This document shows positions 8,967 through 17,103 of a stretch of DNA of 64,000 nucleotides, piece after piece. The notes beneath the pieces were generated by a model. That model saw only the letters and a program-made list of their open reading frames with translations. It was not told the DNA's origin and did not search any database. Source of the stretch: CAWBLP01 sp963789495 (lineage in GTDB: Bacteria > Pseudomonadota > Alphaproteobacteria > Acetobacterales > Acetobacteraceae); NCBI GenBank assembly GCA_963789495.1, contig CAWBLP010000012.1:372001-436000 (forward strand), written 5' to 3'. Within the stretch, counting starts at the first letter, position 1, and every line of letters starts with the position of its first letter. Both the position numbers and the translations under genes were made by a program.

Positions 8967-10109
8967 CTAGCGCGGTTCCTCGGCCAGCGCCGCCACGGTC
9001 CGGGTCAGCACCCGCAAATCGTTGCGCAATTCCGCCGTCGCCTGGGCGCGGCCCTGTTCGGCATCGGCCAGCAGACGCTGCAGGTAGATCTCGATGTTGC
9101 GCAGATGGGCGCGCGATACATCGTCTCCACCGCGGGCGTCGCCCAGCCGCTGCAGGGCCGGAGCCAGCGCCGCCTGGGTCTCCGCGATGCGCAGCATGAG
9201 CTGTTGGCTGGCGCGCATCGTCTCGGTCATGGTGCCGACCCGCTCGTTCAGCGTCAGCACCGCCTGGTTGGCCTGGCTGCGACCTTCTTCACCGCGGGTC
9301 AGGATGCGCTGCAGCCCCTCCATGTTCTCGGCGGTCTGCTCCAGCAGCGCCTGCACATAGATCGGCACCGAGCCTTCGCCCTCGGCCAGGATGCCGGAGG
9401 CGAGCCTTGTCTGGCCGGCCAGCCATTCCTCCAGCTCGTTGAAGAAGCGGTTCTGCGCCTGGCCGGCTGTGAGGTCGAGGAAGCCCAGCACCAGCGCGCC
9501 GGCGAGGCCGTACATGGAGGCGGAGAAGGCGGTGCCCATGCCGGCCAGCGGACGGACCAGGCCGGCTTTAAGCTGCTCGAACAGCGCATTGACGTCGCCA
9601 TTGCCGACCGACATGCCGGAGATCACGTCGGAAACGGCGCCGACCGTCTTCAGCAGGCCCCAGAACGTGCCGAGCAGGCCGAGGAAGATCAGCAGCCCGG
9701 TCATGTAGCGGGAGAGTTCGCGGCTTTCGTCCAGGCGAGAGGCGATGCCATCCAGCAGGCTGCGCATGGAGGTGGCGGATAGGGTGAAGCGGCCCTGCGC
9801 GTTGCGGCCATGCTGCTCCCGCCCCGCCAGCATGCTGGCCATCGGCGCCAGCAGGCGCGGCGTGGGGATGGCGGCCAGCCGGTTGCGCGCAGTCTGGAAG
9901 GTTTCCAGCCAAGTGACCTCGGGCGACAGCCGCGCCACTTGGCGCAAGTTCCAGCCGATGCCCAGCGCCAGGATCGACAGGATCAGGCTGTTCAGCACCG
10001 GGTTGTTCGCAAACGCCGTGATCAGCACCGGCGACAGCAGCGCGGCCACCACCGCCACGGCCACCAGGAATATCACCATCCGGATCAGATAGATGGTCGG
10101 GCGGGTCAT
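8967..10109 (-). CDS. MotA/TolQ/ExbB-family proton channel subunit
   Basis: The 380-residue membrane protein has hydrophobic segments near residues 9-31, 38-52, 138-165 and 195-220. The third and fourth carry the family core: GLLIFLGLLGTFWGLLKTVG and GLVRPLAGMGTAFSASMYGLAGALVLG. It lacks the large cytoplasmic insertion of flagellar MotA and has a ~150-residue helical tail after the last membrane segment. The gene lies directly upstream of its MotB/OmpA partner (stop 8967, next start 8966) and overlaps the preceding gene by ATGA, so the three are one transcript. Such pairs are common in alphaproteobacteria beside suhB/efp; function is undefined. Confidence 0.9.
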   Translation of the reverse strand: MTRPTIYLIRMVIFLVAVAVVAALLSPVLITAFANNPVLNSLILSILALGIGWNLRQVARLSPEVTWLETFQTARNRLAAIPTPRLLAPMASMLAGREQHGRNAQGRFTLSATSMRSLLDGIASRLDESRELSRYMTGLLIFLGLLGTFWGLLKTVGAVSDVISGMSVGNGDVNALFEQLKAGLVRPLAGMGTAFSASMYGLAGALVLGFLDLTAGQAQNRFFNELEEWLAGQTRLASGILAEGEGSVPIYVQALLEQTAENMEGLQRILTRGEEGRSQANQAVLTLNERVGTMTETMRASQQLMLRIAETQAALAPALQRLGDARGGDDVSRAHLRNIEIYLQRLLADAEQGRAQATAELRNDLRVLTRTVAALAEEPR

Positions 10110-11011
10110 CGGGCCGGCGCGTTGCTGCCGAACAGGCTGACATCGACCCGGTCGGGCGGACCGTCCGAGGCCTGGGCGCCCAGGGCGCGCACGTAGATAT
10201 GGCTGGAGACAACACCGTCCGCCATGAGGGCGCTGCGCACGGCCAGCGCGCGCGACAGTGACAGGCGGCGTGACAGCGACGGGTCATCCGGCGTGGCCGC
10301 GGCATAGGCGACCACATTGAAGGTCGCCGTGCCGGTCCCCGCCGCCGAGGCCACGAGTTCCTTGATCGCGTCCGCGCTGGCCGGGCTGAGTTCGGCCTTG
10401 CCGGGCGCGAAAGTGACCCGCACGCCGCTGGCCATGGCGGCCGCCTTGGTCGCGGCGTCGGCGTCGATTGGCGGAGGTGGCGGCGGTGCAGTGGCGGCGG
10501 AGGTAGCCGGCACGACCGGGGCCAGTTGGGCGACCGGCGGGGGTGCTGCCGCCATGGTCGCCGGGGGCGGCGCGGATGGTTCGGCTGCCGGGCTGCCGCG
10601 GGGCGGTGCCAGGGCCGGCTGCGCGGTCGCGACCGTGGTGCGGCCGGAGGGTGTCGCATCCGCGGCGCGCGCCGGCGTGGCCGTTGCCTGGCTTGAGGTG
10701 GCTGAGGCTGACGGGGCCGAGGTTGACGGGGCCGGGGCCGCTGGGATCGACGTCACGGCCGAGGGCTGGGCGGCCGCCACCGCGGGCCCTGCCGACGCGG
10801 GCGGTGCCGTCCGGTTGGCGGCCGGGCGCGCGCTGCGGTCGGCAGGAACCCCGGCGTCACGCGGGCTGTTCACCCGCGGCCGTGCCTGGTGCGACGGCGC
10901 GGCGTGCCCCGCCGGCAGCGCATCGAGTGCCCGCAGGTCCACCGTCACCTGGGCAACCGAGGGTGTGGCCGGGGCAAGCAGCGCGGCGATCAGGAGGAGT
11001 CGATAGCGCAT
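10106..11011 (-). CDS. Secreted Pro/Ala-rich protein with OmpA-like C-terminal domain
   Basis: The 301-residue product starts with a clear Sec signal peptide (MRYRLLLIAALLAPATPSVAQ, cleavage after SVA). Residues about 30-190 are Pro/Ala/Thr/Ser low-complexity sequence, ending in a PPPPPP tract, and are likely an extended periplasmic linker. The last ~110 residues (VRVTFAPGKAELSPASADAIKELV, then LSLSRALAVRSALMADGV) resemble the OmpA peptidoglycan-binding domain, although the canonical GHTD motif is replaced by VVAYAAATPDD. It is first in the operon with the MotA/MotB-like pair (ATGA overlap), suggesting a periplasmic accessory for that motor. The OmpA assignment is by pattern only. Confidence 0.72.
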   Translation of the reverse strand: MRYRLLLIAALLAPATPSVAQVTVDLRALDALPAGHAAPSHQARPRVNSPRDAGVPADRSARPAANRTAPPASAGPAVAAAQPSAVTSIPAAPAPSTSAPSASATSSQATATPARAADATPSGRTTVATAQPALAPPRGSPAAEPSAPPPATMAAAPPPVAQLAPVVPATSAATAPPPPPPIDADAATKAAAMASGVRVTFAPGKAELSPASADAIKELVASAAGTGTATFNVVAYAAATPDDPSLSRRLSLSRALAVRSALMADGVVSSHIYVRALGAQASDGPPDRVDVSLFGSNAPAR

Positions 11012-11240
11012 GGGCCTATTACCCTAACCGAGCGGTGCGCGTCGCTCAATGAAGCGCGCCGCCTGAAATGATCACAGATCGTTCGCGGCGACAGGACAGT
11101 TGCGGTCACAACACGGAAAGCGGCACTCGCCCCAGCATCGCCACGCCGCATCCGGTCGGGCCTCTCCGGGTCGACACGTCCCCCGGCACGTCCAGTCGGG
11201 GAGCCGGGTTCCGCGTGCTGCGCGGCTGGCGTGCCACGGT

Positions 11241-12065
11241 TCAGCCGCCCTGCATGCCCTCCAGCACCACGTCCCGCAGCTTCGCGTGCATGTGCGGATT
11301 GGCGGCCACCACTTCCCCGGTGTCGCGCGGGTCGCCGTCGCGCACATCGGTCGCGAAGCCGCCCGCCTCCCGCACCAGCAGCAAGCCGGCCGACATATCC
11401 CATTGCTTGATGCCGAGTTCCCAGTAGCCGTCGTAACGGCCGGCGGCGACCCAGGCCAGGTCCAGCGCGGCGGAGCCGAAGCGACGAATCCCGGCCACCT
11501 GCGGCATCAACGTGGTCAGCGTGCGGGTGAAGGCGCGGCGGCGCGCGGCGGAGACGGCACCGAACGGAATGCCGGTGGCGAACACCGCCTGGGAGACATC
11601 GCGACGGGCCGACACGCGCAACCGGCGCTCGTTGACGAAGGCGCCGCCGCCCTTTTCGGCCCAGAACATCTCATCCACGGTCGGCGCGTAGACCATGCCG
11701 GCGGCGATCTCCGAGTTGCCATCCGGCAGCCGCCGCTCCAGCCCGATGCTGATCGCCCAATGCGGCATGCCGTGCAGGAAGTTGGTGGTGCCGTCCAGCG
11801 GGTCGACCACCCAGCGCCAGGACCAGTTGTCGGAACCGGAGGCGCCCGACTCCTCCATCAGGAACGCATAGCCCGGCCGCGCCTTGTTCAGCTCCTCCTT
11901 CAAGGTCTGTTCCGCCCGGATATCCGCCTGCGAGACGAAGTCCGACGGACCCTTGACGCTGACCTGAAGCTGCTCGACCTCATTGAAGTCGCGCAGCAGG
12001 CGCTTCGCGGCCTTCTGGGCGGCGTTCTGCATCACGGTCATGTGGGGGGAGAGGCGAAGTGCCAT
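11241..12065 (-). CDS. suhB: Inositol-1-monophosphatase family protein SuhB
   Basis: The 274-residue enzyme has all metal-site motifs of the inositol monophosphatase family: EESG (about 91-94), DPLDGTTNFLHGMP (about 108-121) and WELGIKQWDMSAGLLLVREAGG near the C-terminus. These Mg-dependent enzymes hydrolyse inositol phosphates or related sugar phosphates; SuhB in E. coli also joins rRNA antitermination complexes. It lies 15 bp downstream of efp on the same strand, so translation-linked genes are likely co-transcribed. ATG at 12065 was used; an internal Met (MTVMQ) nine residues in is the start used by many homologues. Confidence 0.93.
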   Translation of the reverse strand: MALRLSPHMTVMQNAAQKAAKRLLRDFNEVEQLQVSVKGPSDFVSQADIRAEQTLKEELNKARPGYAFLMEESGASGSDNWSWRWVVDPLDGTTNFLHGMPHWAISIGLERRLPDGNSEIAAGMVYAPTVDEMFWAEKGGGAFVNERRLRVSARRDVSQAVFATGIPFGAVSAARRRAFTRTLTTLMPQVAGIRRFGSAALDLAWVAAGRYDGYWELGIKQWDMSAGLLLVREAGGFATDVRDGDPRDTGEVVAANPHMHAKLRDVVLEGMQGG

Positions 12066-12080
12066 GCGGGGGCCCGGCCG

Positions 12081-12647
12081 TCAGGCCTTGGCGCGCTCCA
12101 CGTAGCTGCCGTCCTCGGTGCGGACGACGATCTTCTCCCCCGCCTCGATGAACGGCGGCACCTGGGTCTTCACCCCGTTGGACAGTTTCGCCGGCTTGTA
12201 GGAGGAGGACGCGGTCTGGCCCTTCACCACCGGATCGGCCTCCACCACCTCCAGCACAACGGATGGCGGCAGGTGGATCGCCACCGGGTCGCCTTCCACC
12301 AGGTCGACGGTCAGCGTCATCTGGTCCTGCAGGAACGGCGCGGCGTCGCCCATCAGGTCGGCAGGGATATGCGCCTCCTCGAAGGTCTCCGGGTCCATCA
12401 GCACCAGGTTGATGCCGTCGGTGTAGGAGTAGGTGTACTCCTTGTTGTCGGTCATCAGGCGCTCGACGGTGTCGGCGGTGCGCCAGCGCTCATTGGTCTT
12501 GTTGCCGGATTTGAGGTCGCGCATCTCCACCTGGATGAACGCGCCGCCTTTGCCGGGTGTGATGATCTGCTGCTTCAGCACAGTCCAGCGGCGGCCTTCA
12601 TGCTCGATCACCTGGCCGGCACGGATCAGGTTGGCCTGCTGCTTCAT
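12081..12647 (-). CDS. efp: Translation elongation factor P
   Basis: At 188 residues it has the standard length for EF-P, which enters the ribosomal E site and relieves stalling at polyproline motifs. The modified-loop residue is Lys33 in the PGKGGAF loop, the configuration normally beta-lysylated by EpmA; no epmA or epmB is in the window. The KOW-like N-terminal domain and two OB domains (…ADLMGDAAPFLQDQMT…, TASSSYKPAKLSNG near the C-terminus) are intact. The polyproline-containing proteins encoded nearby (the secreted protein ending at 10106 has a PPPPPP run) would be clients. It is followed by suhB on the same strand. Confidence 0.96.
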   Translation of the reverse strand: MKQQANLIRAGQVIEHEGRRWTVLKQQIITPGKGGAFIQVEMRDLKSGNKTNERWRTADTVERLMTDNKEYTYSYTDGINLVLMDPETFEEAHIPADLMGDAAPFLQDQMTLTVDLVEGDPVAIHLPPSVVLEVVEADPVVKGQTASSSYKPAKLSNGVKTQVPPFIEAGEKIVVRTEDGSYVERAKA

Positions 12648-12823
12648 TGGAAAATCTGCTCATGCGTCGGGAATGGGATGCGGGCTTCTAGCCCGCGGAG
12701 GATGGCCGGGGCAAGGCGGCGGGCCTGCCCGCGACCCAGGCACCCCTCCCGCCAACGCCGTGGCGAGCGGCCCTATGCCGTCCGGGGATTGCCGCCGGCG
12801 ACCCCCTGCCACGGCGGAAGGGG

Positions 12824-13249
12824 TCAGATCCCCTCCAGCGTGACGGCGTGGTCCAGCACCACCAGCCGGTACTGGAACCGCCAGCCGTCCGGCTGGCGCA
12901 CCAGCCGGCAGTCGTAGCGGCCTGGCGCCATCAGCTCGGTCTTTCCCGCCCGCGTCTTGATATTGACCAGGTAGCAGGTGGCGCGCGCCCGGTCGCCCTC
13001 CACCGTCACCGCCAGGTTGGACAGCACGTGGCGCAACTGCGTGCCGCTGGCCGGCAGGCGCGCGAAGCGTTCGGCGAACGCCCGAATCCCGTCGCGCCCG
13101 GTGTAGACGCCGACGGCCGGACTATCCAGCACCGCGTCCTCGGTGAAGCAGCCGACGATGGTCTCCACATCGGCGGCATCCAACGCGGTGGCGTAGCGGA
13201 CGAACAGGTCGTTGATGTCGATCCGATCCGCCAGCGCCCGCAAATCCAC
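12824..13249 (-). CDS. SnoaL-like/NTF2-fold protein
   Basis: The 141-residue single-domain protein fits the SnoaL/nuclear transport factor 2 cone fold: N-terminal helices (ADRIDINDLFVRYATALDAAD), the IVGCFTEDAVLDSP strand entry and C-terminal strands YDCRLVRQPDGWRFQYRLVV. Members are small isomerases, dehydratases or ring-hydroxylating accessory proteins. The gene follows the LLM oxidoreductase by six bases on the same strand and could act on the same substrate, which is unknown. Confidence 0.85.
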   Translation of the reverse strand: MDLRALADRIDINDLFVRYATALDAADVETIVGCFTEDAVLDSPAVGVYTGRDGIRAFAERFARLPASGTQLRHVLSNLAVTVEGDRARATCYLVNIKTRAGKTELMAPGRYDCRLVRQPDGWRFQYRLVVLDHAVTLEGI

Positions 13250-13255
13250 CGCCTG

Positions 13256-14413
13256 CTATTCCGCGGCCTGCGCCCGGCGCGCCTGCTGGCGATCGATCTC
13301 CGCCTGCACCGCGGCGCTGGACTGGCCGGTGAACTCATCATGATGCGACTTGGCGTAGGCGTAGCTTTCCGCCCGCCACTCCCGCGACCGCTGGAAATGC
13401 GGGTGCACGTAGCGCGCCATCAGCTGGTAATGCCGCTTGGTCGCGTCCCAGTCGGCCCAGTTCTGCGCCAGCTCCATGATCACGCCGAACCCGCCGCTGC
13501 CCTTCTCCAGCCGCTCGATGAAGGCGATCGCGTCGTCCGGCGTGCCGATGCAGGCGGTGCCGCTTTCGACGAAATAGGTGTACGGGTCCTCGATGCCGCC
13601 CGGCACGATCGGGAAGGTCGCCACGTCGTCGAAGTAATCGCGGAATTTCATCAGCCCGTATTCCACGTTCTTCTTGGCCTGCTCCCGGGTTTCCGCGATA
13701 TGCATCAGCGTCACCAGCCGCCAGTTGGCGCGGTTCGGCACATGGCCGTTGGCGCGCGCCTGCTCCTCATACAGGCCCCAGTTCGCAGCGTGGTGCTTCA
13801 TCGCGTCGTCGCTGGTGCCGCCGATCGACAGCATGCCGATGCCGTGCCGCCCCGAGGCCAGCGCACCGGCCGGCGAGCGTGACGCCGCCACCGCCATCTC
13901 CATCCGCGGCTGGGTGTAGCAGGGCAGTTGCAGCGCCGCGTCCTGCAGGTCGAACCAGTCGGACTTGCGGGTGATCGTCTTGCCCTGCATCAGCTCCACG
14001 ATCACATCCAGCGACTCGTTCATCATGCGGCGCTGGTTGGCCGGGTCGATGCCTATCTTCTTCGCGTCATGCACCAGCGAGCCGGGGCCGACCCCCAGCA
14101 TCGCTCGGCCGCGGGTCATGTGGTCGAGCTGGACCATGCGGTCGGCGACCATGAACGGGTTGTGATACGGCAGCGAGACGACGCCGGTGCCGAGCCGGAT
14201 ATGGCGGGTGCGTTCGGCCGCGGCGGCGATGAACAGTTCCGGGCAGGCGACGATTTCGAACCCGCCGGAATGGTGCTCGCCGATCCAGGCCTCGTGGTAG
14301 TTCAGCCGGTCGAGATGTTCCAGCAGCTCCATGTCGCGCTGCAGCGCGAGGGTCGGGTTTTCGTCCAGCGCGTGGAATGGCGCGAGGAATATGCCGCTGC
14401 GCAGATAGCTCAT
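13256..14413 (-). CDS. LLM class flavin-dependent oxidoreductase
   Basis: The 385-residue protein is a luciferase-like monooxygenase: FLAPFHALDENPTLAL at the N-terminus, YHEAWIGEHHSGGFE, the TRHIRLGTGVVSLPYHNPF segment and GRAMLGVGPGSLVHDAKKIG are all family hallmarks of the FMN-binding TIM barrel. Such enzymes oxidise alkanes, amines, sulfonates or aldehydes with reduced FMN supplied by a separate reductase; none is nearby. The ATG at 14413 (MSYLRSG) is chosen because the homologous region begins there, although the frame stays open much further upstream; AGAAGGG lies 8-14 bases before it. It is co-transcribed with the SnoaL-like gene. Confidence 0.9.
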   Translation of the reverse strand: MSYLRSGIFLAPFHALDENPTLALQRDMELLEHLDRLNYHEAWIGEHHSGGFEIVACPELFIAAAAERTRHIRLGTGVVSLPYHNPFMVADRMVQLDHMTRGRAMLGVGPGSLVHDAKKIGIDPANQRRMMNESLDVIVELMQGKTITRKSDWFDLQDAALQLPCYTQPRMEMAVAASRSPAGALASGRHGIGMLSIGGTSDDAMKHHAANWGLYEEQARANGHVPNRANWRLVTLMHIAETREQAKKNVEYGLMKFRDYFDDVATFPIVPGGIEDPYTYFVESGTACIGTPDDAIAFIERLEKGSGGFGVIMELAQNWADWDATKRHYQLMARYVHPHFQRSREWRAESYAYAKSHHDEFTGQSSAAVQAEIDRQQARRAQAAE

Positions 14414-14978
14414 CGGGTCCGCCCTTCTGTCTGTTCGGGGGAGTGTAGCGGGTTTGGGGGGCGGGCGGGAGGGCGGGGGGAGGATGCCACGCGGATTGCC
14501 AAGGATGCCGCACCGACCGCGTCCGAGACGTTGCCCGGCGAGAGAGCGTTCCGATCTGTCTGGCACTGCTGGACCTGGCCTCACTGTCAAGCCGCGACAG
14601 TGTTCTGAGCCGAGCTGACGGATCAGGAAAATGAACGCGCAATAAGCACCGCCAGGCGGGGACGACCGACCCCGACGCAGGCAACAATCCCGCCGGAACT
14701 GACGAAGCGCATGGCGACTTGTCACCTCGATGGCGCCATCCCGAAAACCGGTCTGCATCCAGGCGAACAGCACGGCGGGCGCAGAAGGAGATCGGCACCG
14801 CGCTGTCACCGCGCCTACCTGCCGGCGCCTGATCCGTCGGCCGTCGCCACGCGCGCGGGCGTTTCGCCTTCTGTTCCGTTTCGATACAAAGCAGGACTCG
14901 CTCGCGCTGGCCCTTCGTTCGCTCTGGCCAACTGTAAGCCGAACTGTCAAGCTGCAATGCAATCGACTGGGGCATATC
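14414..14978. other. Non-coding stretch between divergent genes
   Basis: The 565 bp separate the start of the LLM oxidoreductase gene from that of the eCIS-core gene. Open frames extend through it on both strands, but they show no family similarity and no good ribosome-binding sites. A G-rich run (about 14455-14482) lies just upstream of the LLM gene. I could not pick a confident promoter. Confidence 0.5.
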
Positions 14979-16619
14979 ATGCGCATGCAGTTGCAGAAGC
15001 CGCCTGCCGTTAACCCGTCGACTGAATCCATTGCGGGCCGGGAAGCGAAGGGCAGCAATATTCGCGCGGAGTTGGCGGCCGGCGCTGCTGGCGCTGCTGG
15101 CGCTGCTGGCGCAACGGTCCATTACGACTTCAGTCGCATCCCGATATTATCGGCGGTGGCGGTGCCCAATTCCGTCGAGGTCCAGGCCAGGCTCGCCATC
15201 GGCGCAACCGACGATCCCCTCGAAGTCGAGGCCGAGACCGTGGCCCAGCAAATGATGCGTACACCCGATGCGATCGCGCAAACGCAACATCCCGACACTG
15301 CACGCGTAAACGCTGCCGGCCCGAACGGCAGGGAGCAGCCCCGCATTCACCGCATGGCAAATACTGACCGGGGCACCAGCACCGTCGCCTCCGACTTCGT
15401 CAGCCGCCTGGGTCCCGGAGTCCCGCTGGATAATCCCAGCCGCGCCTATTTCGAGCCGCGCTTCGGTCAGGATTTCGGCGGCGTGCGCATCCACAGCGGA
15501 ACCCGGGCCGGCGCACAGGCGGCCAGCATCAATGCGCGTGCCTTCACCCTGGGCCAGGATGTGGTCTTCGCGCCGGGACAGCACGACTCGGCATCGGAGG
15601 ACGGCAAGCGCCTGCTGGCGCATGAGCTGGTGCACGTGGTGCAGCAGGGCGGAGCCGGGGCCGGGCGAGCCTCGCGGACCGTCAACCGGTCACCCAATCG
15701 CGTGCTGCAGCGCGCACCCGATGACAACCAGCGGACGGTGGCCTCGCCGCCACCGGTCTGGACCCCGCCGACGGCTGGTGTGGTTCAGGCGTGGATGTAC
15801 AACCAGATCGACAACTGGCACACCGGAGCGATCCAGGGGCTGGCCAACTTCAAGGACGCCGTCACAGGGGAAACCTCGGTCGGCTTCTGGCTCGGGCTGG
15901 GGGGCAATGTGATCTGGGCCTTGGGTTCGTTCGGCGCACCGCCGGTTGCCGTGACAGTGGGGCTGATCGGCATTGCGATCGGGACGATCGGCGGCTCCGT
16001 GCAAACTCACGCGGACAAGGCGGAAGCAGACCGGGTGCAGGCCATCTATCAGGATCTGTTGACAGGCTTCAACGACAGTCGAAGCAAGATGGACGCCGAA
16101 GTCATCCAGAATGCGGATGCCATAATCGCGACCGACGAGTTCAAGAACGCAGTGGCCAGCAAGAGCACGGCAGCCTGGGAAGCCGTTGTCCGGAAGCAGG
16201 CCAACATGCCCGAGGGCGCGGACCTCAACCAGATAAGCAAGAACACCGAACGGAATCTTTACAACAGATATCTCAAGGATCGCGGCTCCTACTACACCCG
16301 CGACCTCTTCCACGTCGAAAGCCCGAATCACCCGGGGTTCGAGAGCGAAGAAAAGAACGTCTGGCTGCATGACGTGCCAGACAAGGTTCGCAGCAGGCTG
16401 ACCGCCATCGGTGTCGATTGGAAGCACATCTACGATCTGCCGATACCCCACAGGGACCGCGACCTGTACAGAAAGTCAGGCACCGTCGGCGCCATCGAAT
16501 ACTGGGACTACGACGAGAGGACCCTGTACCCACCTGGCTGGACAAAGGACGACATCGCCGAGTTTCTCAAGAAGGCGCCGTCATACGTTGGCGAAACCCG
16601 CACCGGCACGACCCATTAG
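14979..16619 (+). CDS. Orphan eCIS-core (DUF4157) protein with HELVH motif
   Basis: The 546-residue protein contains a textbook eCIS-core/DUF4157 domain at about residues 130-225: GVPLDNPSRAYFEPRFGQDF, VRIHSGTRAGAQAASINA, RAFTLGQDVVFAPGQ and LLAHELVHVVQQ, with an HExxH zinc-protease-like motif. In known systems this domain sits on toxins or cargo of extracellular contractile injection systems. About residues 300-345 form one or two hydrophobic segments (GLGGNVIWALGSFGAPPVAV onward), and the last ~200 residues are a soluble, charged domain I do not recognise. The ATG at 14979 is preferred over 14730 because the upstream extension is arginine-rich noise. No contractile sheath, tube or ATPase gene is in the window. 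A 9-bp repeat encodes an AAGAAGAAGA tract near residue 40. Confidence 0.85.
   Translation: MRMQLQKPPAVNPSTESIAGREAKGSNIRAELAAGAAGAAGAAGATVHYDFSRIPILSAVAVPNSVEVQARLAIGATDDPLEVEAETVAQQMMRTPDAIAQTQHPDTARVNAAGPNGREQPRIHRMANTDRGTSTVASDFVSRLGPGVPLDNPSRAYFEPRFGQDFGGVRIHSGTRAGAQAASINARAFTLGQDVVFAPGQHDSASEDGKRLLAHELVHVVQQGGAGAGRASRTVNRSPNRVLQRAPDDNQRTVASPPPVWTPPTAGVVQAWMYNQIDNWHTGAIQGLANFKDAVTGETSVGFWLGLGGNVIWALGSFGAPPVAVTVGLIGIAIGTIGGSVQTHADKAEADRVQAIYQDLLTGFNDSRSKMDAEVIQNADAIIATDEFKNAVASKSTAAWEAVVRKQANMPEGADLNQISKNTERNLYNRYLKDRGSYYTRDLFHVESPNHPGFESEEKNVWLHDVPDKVRSRLTAIGVDWKHIYDLPIPHRDRDLYRKSGTVGAIEYWDYDERTLYPPGWTKDDIAEFLKKAPSYVGETRTGTTH
15084..15118 (+). repeat. 9-bp in-frame minisatellite
   Basis: The unit ggcgctgct is repeated about three and a half times, coding Gly-Ala-Ala. 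Copy-number change would alter only the length of an Ala/Gly linker in the eCIS-core protein, not its frame. A sister repeat (ggcactgct) occurs in the cpaD-like gene. Confidence 0.7.
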
Positions 16620-16621
16620 AC

Positions 16622-17068
16622 TCAGTCGCAGCGCATCGTCTGTCGAGCTCCGTCCGCGACGCCGTGCTGCGCGGTGAACGGCCGTGCCGTCTGCTCGCAT
16701 TGCCGCAATCCATCCGCGGGCAGCCGCAGGATGCGGCGCACGCCGCGCTATCGACAGTCCACGAAATGCGACCAGCCGGCCTCGTCGCCCATCAGCCAGA
16801 TGTTGTGCCACACGGCGCCGCGCGCAAACCCGCGGTCCGGCACCAGGTCAGGGGGCGCGGAGTCGTCGATCGGCTGCCCGACCGGCTGCGACAGCACCGC
16901 CACCTGGTCCAGCGGAGCCGGCTCGGCCAGTCCCCATTCCACCGGCGCATGCGACGGGCATTGCAGGCGATGCGGTTCCGCATGCGAGGCCGGCGGGACG
17001 GAAACGCCCCCGCCGACGAGGCAAAGCGCCGCCAAACCCGCTCGGCGGATGCGCGGCATCACCGGCAT
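16622..17068 (-). pseudogene. STY0301-like small secreted protein interrupted by TAG
   Basis: From ATG 17068 (or 17059) the frame encodes a signal peptide (RRAGLAALCLVGGGVSVPPASHA) and a ~78-residue mature part with LQCPSHAPVEWG and a final HFVDCR, then meets TAG at 16748-16750. Reading through in the same frame adds 41 residues, including RILRLPADGLRQCEQTA and the C-terminal Met-Arg-Cys-Asp. The arrangement of CP, W..F..C, QC and terminal C-D fits the STY0301 family of small exported proteins with paired cysteines. A single TAC/TAT to TAG change would explain the break. It converges on the eCIS-core gene with two bases between the stop codons. If the TAG is real, a truncated 106-residue product remains possible. 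Confidence 0.68.
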
Positions 17069-17103
17069 GACGCGGGCCCGACAACGCCTGCAGCCACCAC
17101 CGC

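Noticed and set aside
7989..9782. 597-codon open frame on the + strand opposite the motor pair
   Set aside because: Shadow of the coiled-coil gene; Gln/Arg-rich with no recognisable feature.
7434..11011. Zorya anti-phage system (ZorA/ZorB-like pair)
   Set aside because: The MotA/MotB-like pair is present but there is no ZorC, ZorD helicase or ZorE nuclease; neighbours are suhB and efp. Kept only as an unexplained motor unit.
11100..12917. 600-codon open frame on the + strand opposite suhB and efp
   Set aside because: Both antisense genes are unmistakable; the frame has no ribosome-binding site and low-complexity composition.
14730..14978. N-terminal extension of the eCIS-core protein (83 codons)
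   Set aside because: Arg-rich sequence unlike any leader and no ribosome-binding site; ATG 14979 gives a sensible start.
14414..15058. N-terminal extension of the LLM oxidoreductase
   Set aside because: The frame stays open 215 codons further, but similarity to the family begins exactly at ATG 14413, which has its own ribosome-binding site.
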